A DNA stretch of 64,000 nucleotides, from NCBI RefSeq assembly GCF_012273895.1, contig NC_052114.1, forward strand, positions 7,917,927-7,981,926. Direction: 5' to 3'. The position numbers and the translations under genes were made by a program. The notes below the pieces were generated by a model. It searched no databases. It was given only the letters and a program-made list of their open reading frames with translations, and had not been told where the DNA came from. Each line of letters begins with the position of its first letter. Position 1 is the stretch's first letter. Of the stretch, positions 48,701 to 62,803 are shown one piece after another. The DNA comes from Zerene cesonia. Lineage: Eukaryota; Arthropoda; Insecta; Lepidoptera; Pieridae.

Positions 48701-50029
48701 CTACATTCGCTGAAAATGTTGGAAATTCGATTGATATTATTGAATACTTGATGAAAGCTGTGGATCTGTTCGATTGAACATGTTAAAATATACCGCTTGT
48801 TTTCCTTATATCAGTTTAATAAATAAACCGGAAATAAATATGATTGATTATGAAATCCGTAAGGCTATTTAATAATTATCTTTCTTACTATACGTACATA
48901 AAGTATTCCTCAATTAAATAATTATATAACAATAAGTACTAAAGTATGCAATAGTTAACGCTTAGCCTGTTTTTTTTTATAAACTTCACATTCAATATTT
49001 CGCACCAAACTTGGACCAATGTATTCCCACTAATAATTTAATTTTATCGTTGCTTATTAACAATCTCCACGTCGTAACATTTATGTAACAATACCTTTTT
49101 GCAATTTGATCCGATCAATTACATATAGGTTGGTATATAACATTTGTTATGTAATTTATTTACTCCAAGATCATGTAACTTAATATTTATTGTGTTCCTA
49201 TTTCTTTATCAATAAGTCGCGACTTGAAAGACAAACAAACAAATAAAATAACAAACATGCAAACACACTTACTTATTTGTCATATAAGTAAGAATTTTAC
49301 TACTTTTACAAAAACTAAACTATGAGTTTCAACGGTATTGTGTATAATTATTTACTACGCAGTAATTTGACCGCACTGAAGGAGTGAGGTAGTAAGGGTT
49401 TGATGATGTAAGGTACATACATGTTCCTACTAAATACTTCATCCACCGTGTACTTAAACATAATTTTAGCTCAAGCAAGTCTCGGGAGATAGTACACTAT
49501 GCAGTTATTTAATGGAAGCACGTTGGGAAGGTTACGAAAGCTCTTAAAATTCTGCTTCTGGCGTAAGCTACGCCGGCCGGCTCGGAGGCGTGCTCCGCTC
49601 TTGTTTACGAGTGAAGTGATGTATGTTGGATGTATCGACGATTTTTGTATCGCCTGACAGTTGTCAACAAACGCTATTTATAAAAATGTCTTGTTAAATG
49701 TAAGATTGGGGGTATTTTATTGTTTTAAAGCACAAACGCCTAACTAAAATAATTGCCTACTGAAACTGTTAATTATTTAAACAAAAATTATGGATTGCCG
49801 TTTTCTAAATACAAAGTCTCCTTAATTTAATTAGATAAAAAGTCGATTAAAACCAATCTTTAATAGATATGTAGTTAGATTAAAACTATATGGCCCTTTT
49901 AATTTTTTCAGTAAAATTTTCCTTGACTATGAGAACACCTGTCCTATAAACATTTAATTCAAATTAAAAAAAAACATTTATATCGATATGTTCGCCCAGC
50001 ACTATTAGAACAGCGGCGCAAACCGCCCA

Positions 50030-50155
50030 ACATTTCAGTTATTCCCGCTTGGCGTTGGCGATAGGACATTTCCCTCCGCCATTTTCTCTGCGACGCCATT
50101 CTGTGAATATACTTCCTAGTGTTAATAAATCTACCAGCATTAACTGTTTTCACAA
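50030..50155 (+). promoter_or_regulatory. Candidate promoter / non-coding 5' exon
   Basis: A local GC- and CpG-richer block follows an initiator-like TTTCAGTT, with no ATG in the later part, and ends at a perfect donor, TTTTCACAA|GTAAGT (donor G at 50156). This pattern suits a non-coding first exon of a plus-strand gene, the nearest being the FAM13-like gene 3.4 kb on. Inference only. Confidence 0.28.
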
Positions 50156-53100
50156 GTAAGTTACCAGAATTTTTATACGTATTTTAATATTAGCCTTTCG
50201 TAGGTTCAAAAAGGTTTCATTGAATTTTTCTCAAGGACGTTTTCCGTCCTTGTCTGTTCAGATGCTCTGTAAATAGTGAGCTTTTGTTTCCGTATTAAAT
50301 CTGAATGACTGCTTGGGAAATGATCATAAATATGCAATTCCGTGGTACTTAATTAAGTTCTTTTTCTAATATATTAGATGTCAATACGTCTATTAAATAT
50401 TTTTTTAGTAAATTTAAATGTACATTAATATAATGATATTACACAACAAATTAATTGTAATAAAATATTGTATTTTATATGACAATATTTAATGATATAT
50501 ACATTTTTCACCTCAATTGCTTTTTTAAATTCTCACTTAACTGCTGTTTGTTCATACATTTCTATATTTACATTAAATTGATAACAACATCAAACGACGG
50601 TATTATACAAAGTTATATAATAAGAACAAAGAATTGTTTCTTATTTCATTTTATATTTAAATTCAAAAATCTTCATGTTGTTCCGTATCATATTACATAT
50701 TATACGGAATATATGGTACTTACCCATATGATACGGAACAACATAAAATTGCCACTAAATACGCACATAATGGTGTGTAACTAAAGCAAAAAACATTATG
50801 AAATATCCCAATCTCTATTGTAATCTATTAGACCGGCTTTTCACTGGGGATTGGTATAGGAGCGCTCCGTCAGTGACACGCCCACTTGCGATCAGCGAAC
50901 CCAATGGAAATCAGGTCACATACTTGCATCTTCATCGTGTTTACATAACGATTTGTTTATTCTTTAATAAATATTATTAATGTTTACAAGCTACTAGCTC
51001 TAGTTGTTCGTCTGATTCCACCCGTGGTACCTACATATAAAGCTTTCTTATGGTGAAAGAATTGTTCATATCGGTCCAGTAGTTTGTGTATGAAAACATC
51101 ACAAACATACATATAAAAACACAAATGTAATCTCTTTACAATATTTATAGTTATAAAATACTAGCTTTCTGCCTATGGTTTCGCCTACGTAATCAAAGGA
51201 ATAGACAGACCGAGGATTTTTGTCCTTTCTAGCGTTCTTTTCTTCCTACAAAAATTATATCCAAATCTGTTCCGTGGACAGACAGAGTTTCTTTGGTAAT
51301 TATAATATTATTGAATTTTGTAACAAAGAAAATAAATCATAATTTCTCTTCCGCATACATCAGAGTTCTCTATAAATGTCATAAGGCTTTTATGGAGAAA
51401 AATTCATGTCAGATACAACTTGGCGGTCTTCCAATTTATGTATTTAGTTTAACAAAGAACAATACAGGACGTGTATAAATTAGTTATGTGGTATCTTAGA
51501 AAGATACATATGTATACAAAGGTGTACTATATCATACCTACTTAACTATATTTATATCTATTGATTGTATTAATTAGATATGTCTGTATCTTTAACGAAG
51601 CTCAATCGTAGGTTAACTACCATGAGTGTAGTATCTCTTTAGGTCTTTAATCTCAATATTTAAAATAAATTTATAATGAATTCAATAATTATGCAAATTT
51701 TTAATTATTAAATTTAACAGATTAAGTTTTGAGGAGGTTTTTAAAACTCAATTTAGTTATTCCAATATTTTATAAACTTTTTTAAACGCGAAATTCCGTT
51801 TTTGTGTTTAATAGGAAATTTGTTGTCATCGGATCCCATTTTACAATCTGGAGTGGTATCTCCCTCTCTAAGGACGTCGGTGATCTTTACTACATACTAC
51901 AAAACAAAGTCGCTTTCTTTGTCTCTATCTCCCTATGTAGGTATGCTTAAATCTTTAAAACTACGCAAGTGATTTTGATGGTTGTTTTTTTAATAGATAG
52001 AGTGATTCAAGAAGAAGGTTTATATGTTTATCAACATCTGTTTCAGCGCGGGCCGCGGGCAAAAGCTACTTTACAAAGAATATAATTAAAAACAATTTGT
52101 TCTTGTTCCAGATCTTCCTGTGTCCTCGAGTGCTACTCAAGAACAAGTGAAGTGTTATCAAAATGTCTAGTACGATAGACGAAAATTGAAAGTTAGTTTT
52201 ACATCACTAAATAATGTGCATATCGTCTATAATGATGATTAAAGCGTTATTCTAGGACTATTACGAGCTAAAAGGCTCTAAACTCACTACTTATCTATCA
52301 ATGCTAAACTACAGGCTAGTTTCAACGCACTTCTTGAAGCAGCCGTAGATTGTTGGACATTAAGCTCTTCATAGACTGCTCGTGTTGTAACAGTATGTGC
52401 CGGGACCGCGATATGTTGAGGCAGAGTTGTGAGATCATCAAATAGAAACTCTGTGGTGTTTAACACTTTATAATCTGTATTTTAGTGAATAGTTTACCGC
52501 CAAAACGGCGCTCGTATCCGCGCTGCCGTTTCGTTTTGTTTCTTTCATTTTGTTTTACATCAAAGGATAAACAATAGCCCGATAGTTTAGTGATTGGTTG
52601 TGGATTATCACACGGGGTCTCGCCCAGGTTTGGGCCCCAGAGGAACCCTGGCAAGTCGAAGTCGGGACAACATTTCCAGAATTCTTAACTCCATAGTAGG
52701 CGCTGCGAGATACTGCATTGTAAGTATCACACGTTCACAAACGGTCAAATCTGATTCAGAATACACGATCCACAATTGGCTTTTAAAGTGCCGAAATTAA
52801 ACTTTTCTTGGTATGAGATACATTAGATGTGGGTATCATTTAATTTCAGAAACACATTTCGGCCGGTTACTTTTGGAAATTGGGGATTTATTTTCGAGGG
52901 TAGTCTTAAAAGTGAAGCAAACATGGTACTATTGGAAATTGATCAGGTACTAAATAGGTGATGGGGTAAAATTTTATTATAAACCTATAAGTAGTTACAC
53001 GATATTATCAAGATTATTTTAAAGATTTTTAAGCTTCATATTAGCTTTGGCACAAACAAGGTTATTGGATAGAAAGTACCTCAAATATAAAGTCTCAATC

Positions 53101-53511
53101 GTAAACACATTTTTTTTTAATTAACTAGGTTCCAGTAACCTTGAAGATATATTGCCGCGTTGTATAAACCTAGCTAAAGAATTACTTACAATGCCCTAGT
53201 AGAAAACGCTTTAGGCAGTATACAGTTCAAATAAATCTACACATACGTAGGTTTCGTACAATATATATATTGCTAATACACCAACAATCATGTACTCATA
53301 CCACGGGCCAAGACATCTCATAACATAGCAGATTTGCAAACAAATTCAAGCTTGTCAATTCATACATAACACACACATTAAATCGACATTACATTAGGGT
53401 TTCGGCACACCATCCGATTGCTCGAGCGACCGTCGCATTGTAATTACCTCAAACGGGTGGCGTGCGCAGTGCTGCGAGCAGGATCGTGAACGGGGGAGTG
53501 AGAGAGAAGAT

Positions 53512-56500
53512 ATGGCAGCTCCTGAGTGTGAACGCGAGGCCCGTAAACGGCGGGAACGCCGCGATTCAGGCTGTGCGCATGAGCGCAAAGAAAGAAGACC
53601 GCACAGTGAAGAACGACTCCCACCTCCTCCGCCGCCACCACCGCTACACGATTATAATCGGCTTGAGGTTTGTACATTATTGTATACTTTGTATATTGCT
53701 ATATTAATCTGGCCATTCCACTGTGCCTAAATTAGCTTAACGTATATGTAACTCGATCAATGTCAACATGCCAGAGAGTCAATGAATATTATGTTCCTAA
53801 AGTTACGACTCGGAAGAAATCGTTATGAAAGTTGATAAATCAATTCATCGGCGAGTCAAAGGTCTTCTGCCTTTGTGATGCCCGGATTTTTATTGCAGAA
53901 ATGGTTAATTACTCACAAATACGTATTAGCTAATTCAATTTTATCTGATGAGATTTGGTTGCAGTCTGAACGTCGTGCAGAAAGGCTGTCTCGCGCACGA
54001 AGACCTCAGTTCGGAAAGCGACGCCGCGCGCCTGCCCGCCTCCCGCGACAGCCCAAGGAAAATGATTATTTGTCCGCAGAGGATTCCCGCTGCGGAACCC
54101 CCCCGCACTTTGAATACGTTGTTCAACAGAAACCGGAATGTGGGTAGCTTTGACATTTGATTATCAAATTTTAATTCACTTTCATTGCATATTATTAGAA
54201 CATCATCTATAAGAAATCGCTATTGCTAAAATGTATTCGAATGTACCTACTAATTGAAGGTATTTTGTTCGCATGCACTATATTCTTATGGATTTTCCTT
54301 GGATACTGTATGTTTTTACTCTGTTAATCCTAATTTCTTGACTACTTCAGACAAAAGTTTTGTTGCAGTTCAGTCCATTATACCCTACTATTAAAGAACA
54401 ATTCCCCTAACATAATTTACATAGTGTGTCCTGATTTAAATTCTGGGAGTAATTTGTCAATTATTATCCAGTATGTGAAGAAAGTGAGCGCTCCCAAAGC
54501 TCTCGCCGCGAAGAAGCCGAACACGCGCGGAGAGACGAGCGAAGCGTGCCGCCGCGGCGCACGCAGCCCAGTCCCGATAGACGACTTGAGAAAATTAACA
54601 AGAAGGTACGTTCCAATTTGGTGCCAGAAAACCTTCGTCAGGAAAACGACATGCGGGTGAACTAAACAGTTTATTGCTATGTAACATCTGCTATCCGTAT
54701 TTTGCTAGCGTAGCGTACTATGACTTAAACTTCCATCTCCGGTCAAGTATGATGATAACGATGTTTCAAGTGTTATTTAATCACTAATAGAAGGTGACGA
54801 GCATAAATCAAAGGTCAGAGACTAATAAAGCTGAAAACTTTTTAAAATTTGTAGAGAATATGGCTTTTAGCAATCAATCGATTTATACTCAAGCCGATTG
54901 TGATATGGATAAAAACAAATCATAGGAACTAATATGACCGATAAAAGGCATATATATTCTGCCTATCATAAGGCGATTGATTTTTGCCATAGGATAGCAA
55001 TCAACTTGATGGTATACTATGTAGATATAAGATACATAAACTAAGAATAAAATGAATCTAACTTTAATATACATACTATTATCAGAACTTTGTAGGTATT
55101 GTTGAGTTTAAAAACTTTCTCTATGAAAGATACAAAACAAAGATCATTGTACCTATGGCTCTGTTTGTAGTAATTACTCCTGAATAGATATTTAAAGTTG
55201 TGTTGCTGTTATTTTGAAATATTCATATACACAAATCTGATTTAGGATTGTTTTTACATCGCGTGGTAAAAGAAAGTAAAATATTCATATATCTTTGCAT
55301 AATACGCCTTCCGAAATGGATTTCGCCTTATATTTATCAGAAGTACCTACACGTAGCCTTCAGGTCTAATTTACATAGCGGCAAATATAACATGCAAACA
55401 TAATGTAGTTCCCTCAATGTTATCAGTACTTGAATTGATTATTGAAACATTATTCAAACGGTTTATAGTTACGTCTGCATTCACTTCATTTCATGAACTA
55501 ATTTCCCAGTATCACTATTTTAAGAATCAATGTATAACAACTACAACGGTATGATGTGAAACTATTTACATTCCAATCTAGTTCTCTCGAATTGAAATAT
55601 ACCAATAGTATATCCGTCACTTAAATAATGTCATACAGTCTCACTAAACGTATGGCTTATTTGTCTTTGAAGATTGCCGTTCTCAAGAAGTCAATTACCA
55701 AATACGAGAACGACTTCGAAACCCAGAATGGTCGTGCTATATCACCCGGCGATCGAATGACTGACGTCCAACTGACGCGAATGCATGAGACTTTGCGGCG
55801 CTTGCAAGCGGAAAAGCGTTGCATTAAAGCGGACCCCGTGGAATACGCGCTTAAAGTTCAAGCCGCTAAATTGCAGAAGGAAAGAGACGAGAAACTGGAT
55901 GCAGCGCTGAAAAGCGACAAATCAATGGCAGACGTGGTGCGGGACATTGAGGAGGTAAGTGCACACGACTTAAGGGAGACTTTGTACGAAATATTTCACC
56001 AAACTTTCTCACCCAATTCTGAATTATTGGTCGTCTATATCGAATGGTGGTTGGTGTACGTGACTAAGTACCGAAAGTCTAAACTCATAATAAGTACACA
56101 AATAATATACGATATTATATAGTTTAACCGTATTTCTCTCCAACAGTAGGATAGGTCAAGGCGAGGTTTATTGCATGTATGTTTAGTTTTGGGCAACATG
56201 CCCGAGTGTGACTTCAATATTCAGTTTGCCAAGTAATGTACGCGATGCCGAATATATCCATTTATCTTGCTGCATTCCGCATCCTGCATTGGTTTTCTTC
56301 GATCTTTATCAAGAAATTTGGAATATATTGGTAAATTATTTTACATCTCACTTATTTCAATTGTTTATTTATTTATTCTTTATTGTACTTTTTTAACATT
56401 AAAGAAAAAGAAATGAGACAAATAAAGCTTACCATCTAAGTATAATGGGCGGTCTTATCGCTTATAGCGATTTCTTATTCGTTGTTTCGAATTGTTGTAT

Positions 56501-59500
56501 TAGAAAACAGTATGTATAATTAAAAGACAAGACAAAATACAACAATGTTATTGTATCATCTTCCCAATTTTACGTTTTTCATTATTTATCATTTTTATTC
56601 AGATATTCCCTGCAATATCAATTAACTAACTACTAATTGTGCGAACCAACCGAATCTATTTCAATACCTATTTCTTATTAAACTTGCTTAAAACAGAATT
56701 CGAAATTAATTATGACATACAAACTCCCAGTGGATAGACGGGTGCCGTCAAGTCGCCGGTCGCGTTATAGCTTCCGAGTCCACCTGGACGTCAGCCCAAC
56801 TGGCCGCAGAGAAGGCGTGCGTGCAGCGCGCCCTGCTGCGGCTGGAGGCGGCGAGGGGCCGGCCCGCCGCCAACACCGCGGAGCGCGGCGCCGCCAGACA
56901 CCTCTATGAGCGATACCGAGCTGTGAAACGAGCTCTGCAATCCAGATCCGATATAGTGAGTTGCATGTACACGTTTTCAGTCCAATTTATTCTTTAGGTT
57001 AGGGGTTCTTTAGTATTCAATCCTCATTTGTTGGCACCATATTAATTCTTTTTTCAAATCTAATGACTTAAAGTGCATGTCGTGGAGCATCAAGTTTTGG
57101 CTCTTAAGATACAGAGTTTTTCTAGTTTAGGAAGCAATGTACATAGATATGTAAGGTATGTTTTGGCAAAATAAATTTATATTTATTTATTATTATTAAA
57201 AAAAAAGTGTAATACCATTATAGATCGCATCAGAACATATAACAATCTGCGCTCATGTATAGAAAAAAATGGATGGTAATGCCGTTAAAAAAAATAACGT
57301 TTTAGATTTTATCCAAGTGAATGTGAAAGACCGCATCACGTAATAACACACACAAAGCAATGTCTAGTCCATATTATTGTGTTTATAAGACTATCTCCAT
57401 CTATACTGTTTATTGGTCTGAGATTGCCGAGTTTAAATATTTCGTCAATATTATTATCTATATATCTACTAATAAAAGGGGAGTAGGTCACAGCATTGGT
57501 GTATTTTTCCTTATCAGTATTTAGCTTGTTATTTGGGAAGTCGCGTTCGAGTGCGACTGAGGATAATTTTACGCTTATTTAGTACTTTTATATAAACCGC
57601 TTTATATTTATTTACGTTGTGTATTTTATAATTAATTACAATTATAAGCAAAAATATATTGCGTGTAAGAGTATAAAGGGTGTTTTAGTCTGGTTGACTA
57701 ATCGAGGAATCTTGTACTGAATCCATGAGTGGAATAATGCATCGTTACTGGGTTTGTTCAGTTTCTTCATAATTAATTAGACTTAAATCTTATTAATATT
57801 ATAAAGCTGAAGAGTTTGTTTGTTTGTTTGGTTCGTTGAAACGTTATTGAAGAAGGTTATAGACTATATATATACTATGGGCTAAGCCAGGGCGAACCGC
57901 TAGTAATTATGTATCTGTCTTTAAAAAAATAATAATCCTTGCAAATATCTAAACTTAATTCCTGTGGATAATTTTGAATAAAAATTACACGACAGTTTTT
58001 TGATACTTTGGTATGTTTCTTTCAGATGGGAACTAACGGTGAGCTGGCGACGATTCATGAACACGAGACGATGTTGTTCACGAGCGTCGATAGCTCTAGT
58101 GACTCACAAGAGAAACCGTCAGACTCGTCTCAGGTAAGCTCGGGCGGCTTACTAAACTAAAATATGGTCATTAAGGAAAAATCACTGCGAAAAAAAAAAC
58201 GCTCAGGCATAGTGCACTTTATACACCAGTTAATACGGTGTTTTCCTGGACCTATTTCTCCAGTCTTCGCGCTTGCATTGTGAAAGATTCATTGATCGAC
58301 ATTGTTCAATCAATTTGAACTCTTTATGCTAGCGCTTAGCGTATTTTATCGAATGCACAGGAAACGGGGGAAAGTCCGCTGCAATCACCTCCAATACGCG
58401 AGGTGGTGGAGGAGATGCCGTCATCCACTTCTTCAGCGAAGTCAGCTACTAGCGAAGAAACGCCTTCCAATGAGGGGTTGCACTTCCTCGGCTTGGATGA
58501 ACTGGCCAGAGCCCTCTCTGAAGCCAAGATGCATAAATGTGTAAGTATTGCTCTTTTACACAATAAAGTATGGACATTCCAGTCATCTTTCCTTTCCTTA
58601 TCCCTTACCTCCTAAAAAGCGAGCAGTGCATTCATAGAGGCAATGCCTCTGCGAATGTTCATGGGCGTTGGTGATCGCTTACCATCAGGCGAACCACCAG
58701 CTCAGTTGCCCACTACGACATAGTATAAATTAAACCACAATCAGTAAAATTCAACTCCAAATAATGTTAAATATTTAGTAATTGTGGTTTAAATGCACCT
58801 TGCACGTATCGCTCAATGCCTCATGGGTACTTCTTATTCGCTACGTTACGTTAACCCCATTATATCGTAGTCATATCATAGTCAGTCATAAGAAAATATA
58901 ATATTTATATCTGTGTTTGTTTTAAGCTTGCGTTCAATCGTTATAAAAAAAAAAACCTATATTTTAACCAGATTCAACCACGTTTTCAAAATCCCCTCAA
59001 CAAAGATCGAAACCTAAAGTTCAGATATATAAAGTGTTATTCATAAATAAAATTAATATTCCAGGTCCTTCGCCGAACAATAAAGGAGTACGAGTTAAAT
59101 TTCGAAATGCAGAACAGCAGGAAAGTGCAAAGTGATGACAAGAAGGGCAGAGAGGAAGAATACCAGAGATACAAAGCTATTAAGGCTAGGATCAAACTGT
59201 TGAACGCGCTCATCAATAAACAAAAAGGTTTGCAATCAAATGAGGTTTTATTGTGTATGTTGAAATTATCTCTATGACAGAAGAGATATTGACAGTTGAT
59301 TTGGGAATTTTTGCATTCATTAATTACAAAAAGTTGAAACTTACCAATCTCTATTATAATGTTTTAAATATACACTAGCTGTGACCCGCGGTTGAAACCG
59401 CGTAAGCGTGCTGCGTAACCGTATCCCGTAGGAATATCGGTATAAAAAGTGCCTATGTGTTATTTCAGTTGTCCAGCTATCTACGAAGCAAAATAGTATT

Positions 59501-59877
59501 ATTATTCACCAATAGATGTGAGAAAAAAAAACACGAATAAAACACGAATATGACATTATTTCAGTTGTCCAGCTATCTACGAAGTAAAATAGTATTATTA
59601 TTCACCAATAGATGTCAGGAAAAAAAAAACACGAATAAAACACGAATATGACATTTTCTAAAAAAAATTCCTAGCTAGATCGATTTATCGCCCCCGAAAC
59701 CCCCTGTATACTAAATTTCATGAAAATCGTTGGAGCCGATTCCGAGATTCCAATTATATATATATATATATACGAATAAGAATTGCTCGTTTAAAGGTAT
59801 AAGATTCTTGACATGCCATATTGATAATTAATTTTTTTATTTTATTTTCAGGCTTGTTAAAAGGCAACAGAGGTTGA
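53512..59877 (+). CDS. FAM13A: FAM13-family protein (FAM13A-like), 9 exons seen
   Basis: Exons: 53512-53667, 53965-54139, 54472-54605, 55673-55954, 56731-56955 (or from 56779), 58026-58133, 58361-58540, 59065-59227, 59852-59877; about 482 residues, all in phase. FAM13 proteins are cytoplasmic and linked in vertebrates to Rho and Wnt/β-catenin signalling; their biochemical role is poorly defined. Residues 1-155 are Arg/Glu-rich with a run of eight prolines. Three related helical modules follow: IAVLKKSITKYENDFETQNG near 156, EKACVQRALLRLE…HLYERYRAVKRAL near 275-320, and VLRRTIKEYELNFEMQNSRK…YQRYKAIKARIKLLNALI near 421-472. They match the C-terminal half of human FAM13A/B. No RhoGAP domain is seen, as in FAM13C-type proteins. 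The 53512 exon may be internal: the frame stays open upstream to an AG at 53469, so the true start may lie further left. Confidence 0.85.
58640..58732 (-). repeat. Solo arm of the fold-back element, intron of the FAM13-like gene
   Basis: gcgaatgttcatgggcgttg gtgatcgcttaccatcaggc on this strand is the reverse complement of the left arm at 45171-45260. Confidence 0.65.
59374..59780 (+). repeat. SINE-like repeat with an internal 96-base tandem duplication
   Basis: Begins ctagctgtgacccgcggttg and includes gtatcccgtaggaatatcgg, as in the 6.1 kb and 31.9 kb copies. It then carries two tandem units of 96 bases (59461-59556 and 59557 to about 59655, each from ttatttcagttgtccagcta). It ends in a cccgaaaccccctgtatact … TA-repeat tail. 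It sits in the last intron of the FAM13-like gene. Confidence 0.7.
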
Positions 59878-62803
59878 ATTGAACGTTGTTTAAAGGTGGC
59901 ACTTGCAATGTTATAGATAAAGAACAACGTTCGATGAAAAGCAAATATAATGTACTCTGATCTTAGAGGGTACGAAGTTAAAAGTACAAAGGCATTTGGC
60001 CTAAGATTTGTATTGCAAAGATGTGTAACTGTATTTATTTAGGAGTCTAATATTTTCTATAATTTAATGACACCTTTAATGTACAAGTGTTACAGATTAA
60101 ATAACTTGCCGCATGCGAAGATTAAACTCTATAAGCTGTAGTTAAGTAGTGCATTATTTTGATATGTGTGAAAAATTTTTCATGGCGACTTGTAAACAGA
60201 CATCATGATATTACGTAGGTTTGTATGACACAAAGATTATTAAAATAGGTAATGCATATGTTATGTTAATATTAACCATAACGTAAATTTTGAACTCACT
60301 TTACTGTACTATAGTTGAAGTAAATAAGTACACACGTAGTTCTGAAATAATGTGAATGAGTTCGAAGTATTTGATGGAGCAGTGCCAATTTCGACAGCAT
60401 AGGTCGTAGGTACTAGGTACTAACAGTACCAATGTATACATACCTACGCCATAAATATGCCTACCTACATTTTATTACGGTTTATTTCGGATAATTTTGT
60501 ACACAATGTACACTAATCATTGCCTGTTATTGAACAATCCTCATGTAAATATCATCATTTAATAATTATTAACGATTAACGTAAATTTATAATTTAAACG
60601 AATAATGTTTTTATTATTGTTAATTATCGTGATTACAATGTCGTTATATTATTTACTACAATATAATCTCAATAATCTTACAAATGTTTTTTTTAATTCG
60701 ACATATTATTTTTTAATTTGTAAAAGAAATATGATACCATTATAGCACTAGATAGTAAATACGACTGAAAACTAAATAACTATACTACTAATGAGATCTA
60801 TTGTTAAAATTTAAAATGGTACAAACTGAAAAATTATATTATCACAAGTTTCTTTTTATAAGTGGTTAATTGTTAGCGCTCTTTTTGAAAGTCTTTTATA
60901 AATGTACTATAGCTATGATAGTACATAGTGTTAATTAATATAAGGGCGCGCGATTATAACCTGATGATAAAAATATTATTGTGAATATATGAGTGATGTC
61001 CGTTTCTAGTTAAAATGAGCAAATGTTTTAATCAGCTTTAACATAAGATCATTAATAAAGATTGTAAATGTTATGTGGCAATTGCCATTGTCTCTGGATA
61101 CAATATTTAATCTACGGTTGATATAATCTGTGTTTCCCCTTTTTCGCTCATAATATGTTTTTCATATAAAAGGATGTTACACAGAGCAAAACTCGACCTT
61201 TTTAAATAGGTACTTATTTCTTTGTAATTTTGATTGTATAATTGATATATATTTAATTAAATAATTCATTACATGAAATGAATATCCACATTATTAATCG
61301 TGTGATGATTATAATATGAGATTATGCAATATGCCAGTGAAGGAATGTAGAAAATGTAAATTTTCTGATACAGCAGGTCGATTATTGATTAATGGTGATG
61401 ATGACATAACATTATGTTAAAAATGCACTGGTATAGTTAAATGTCCGAAATATTATTAATATGGTGGAAGCTTGAAGATATTAAGATCGCGCATACGTAA
61501 TAAATATATTTGATAATGATTTCCTAAGTTGAAATTTTAGCATAGACGAATAGAATCGAGTATTGTAAATAATATATTATTTCTTTAGATACTTCATACT
61601 ACAACTAGACTTAGATGCATCTTTTTTCTGGCTTCATGATTTTCGGAGGTATTCTTTTTTTATAATTTAACCATTATTTACCTCACAGAGGTTTTATAAT
61701 AATTTAACTACGCTTAGTTATAAGTAATTAGCTGTGATTAATTATGATATATAGAAGTATCCTTGTGTAACAAGTCTATACTGTAGTTTTATTTAGATTT
61801 TTATAACGTTTGTTTTGTCTTGGACACAAATTGATTTTGTTTTTTATTTAATTGATATACTTAGTTCAGTATTTGATCTTATAAATTATTTCAATTATTT
61901 AAATATTTGTTGGGAGTTTTTCAAGTTTTATAATTTTATCTCTATTTATTGCGTAATGATGATATTGTAATGAAATTATGAATGTATCAGTGAAAAAAAA
62001 ACGTGGATATCAATTAAAATATGTATCTATTTTTATTTAGAGTTCGTTATTAATTAATAGTAATATAAAATGTTTTAGGTATACTAACTTGATTAATTGA
62101 GCAAGTAGAGTTTAATACCTATTTATAAAAGCTTAAAGTGAGAATTCTTAAATCGTCGAATGTTTGTTTAACTTTTACGTTCTTATGTGCTGGGAATTGT
62201 TTTGCCCGTTAAAGATCTTCGGAATTTTTCAACATGGCAACCTTTATTTGTTATCTGTGTTTATACCATGGGTGTGTCTAATAATGAAATTATGTACAAT
62301 TGTCAGAGCTTCAAAGAAAGCTCTAATTAATACGACTTTTACTATACGTACGACATATGAACATCTGCTAGATTCTAAGCGTCATCTTGCAAAAGATAAT
62401 TATATGTACAGATTTAGAGTCGTAACAATAAATGTCGACTATAAAAAGCTTTTCTAACTTATTTAAAGTTAAGAAGCGATTTTTCCCCTTCGTAGAGGAA
62501 TTTGTACATTATAAAGAATCACATTTTAATAAATGTTACGATGAATAATGCATATTATGATAGTTAAACTGCTTATATAAGATGAGTTTATTCTAGAAAA
62601 ATCGCTTCTTATATGAATTTTTATATGTGAGATGAACATATAAATAATTGGTAAATTGTGTACAACCAATCAAAAAACGGCTCCGTATGATATGTATCAT
62701 GAATATTTGGAATGATTGTAACTTTTAATGCATACTACTTATAGTTATTAACTACATGTAGCGTTCATCACATAAATTCATATTATTGGACGTTTGAAAT
62801 AAA
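59878..62803 (+). other. Probable long 3' untranslated region of the FAM13-like gene
   Basis: AT-rich with no conserved ORF. Poly(A) signals AATAAA occur at 61054-61059 and 62798-62803, so the 3' end is probably one of these. A 97-codon open frame at 62164-62457 shows no domain and lacks a convincing ATG context. Extent is inferred. Confidence 0.4.

Larger units (their letters stand above)
41094..53460. other. 12-kb gene-poor region upstream of the FAM13-like gene
   Basis: AT-rich, with no conserved ORF recognised on either strand. It holds SINE-like copies (41965-42170, 43995-44215), a fold-back element (45171-45729) and other repeat fragments, for example 50990-51300 and a degenerate tRNA-headed piece near 52576-52690. 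It also has several isolated splice-site-bearing islands (42590-42711, 48342-48414, 50030-50155). It is most simply the upstream or first-intron region of the FAM13-like gene, but this is not shown by the sequence. Confidence 0.5.

Noticed and set aside
49555..49620. GC-rich block as a coding exon or promoter
   Set aside because: Short palindromic GC-rich sequence with no frame or convincing splice pair; cannot be told from a repeat fragment.
55628..56122. 164-codon ORF taken as a complete gene
   Set aside because: It is one exon (55673-55954) of the FAM13-like gene read through its donor into the intron; the upstream ATG at 55628 is intronic.
62164..62457. 97-codon plus-strand ORF in the presumed FAM13-like 3' region
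   Set aside because: No convincing ATG at its start, no recognisable domain, and it falls where a 3' untranslated region is expected.
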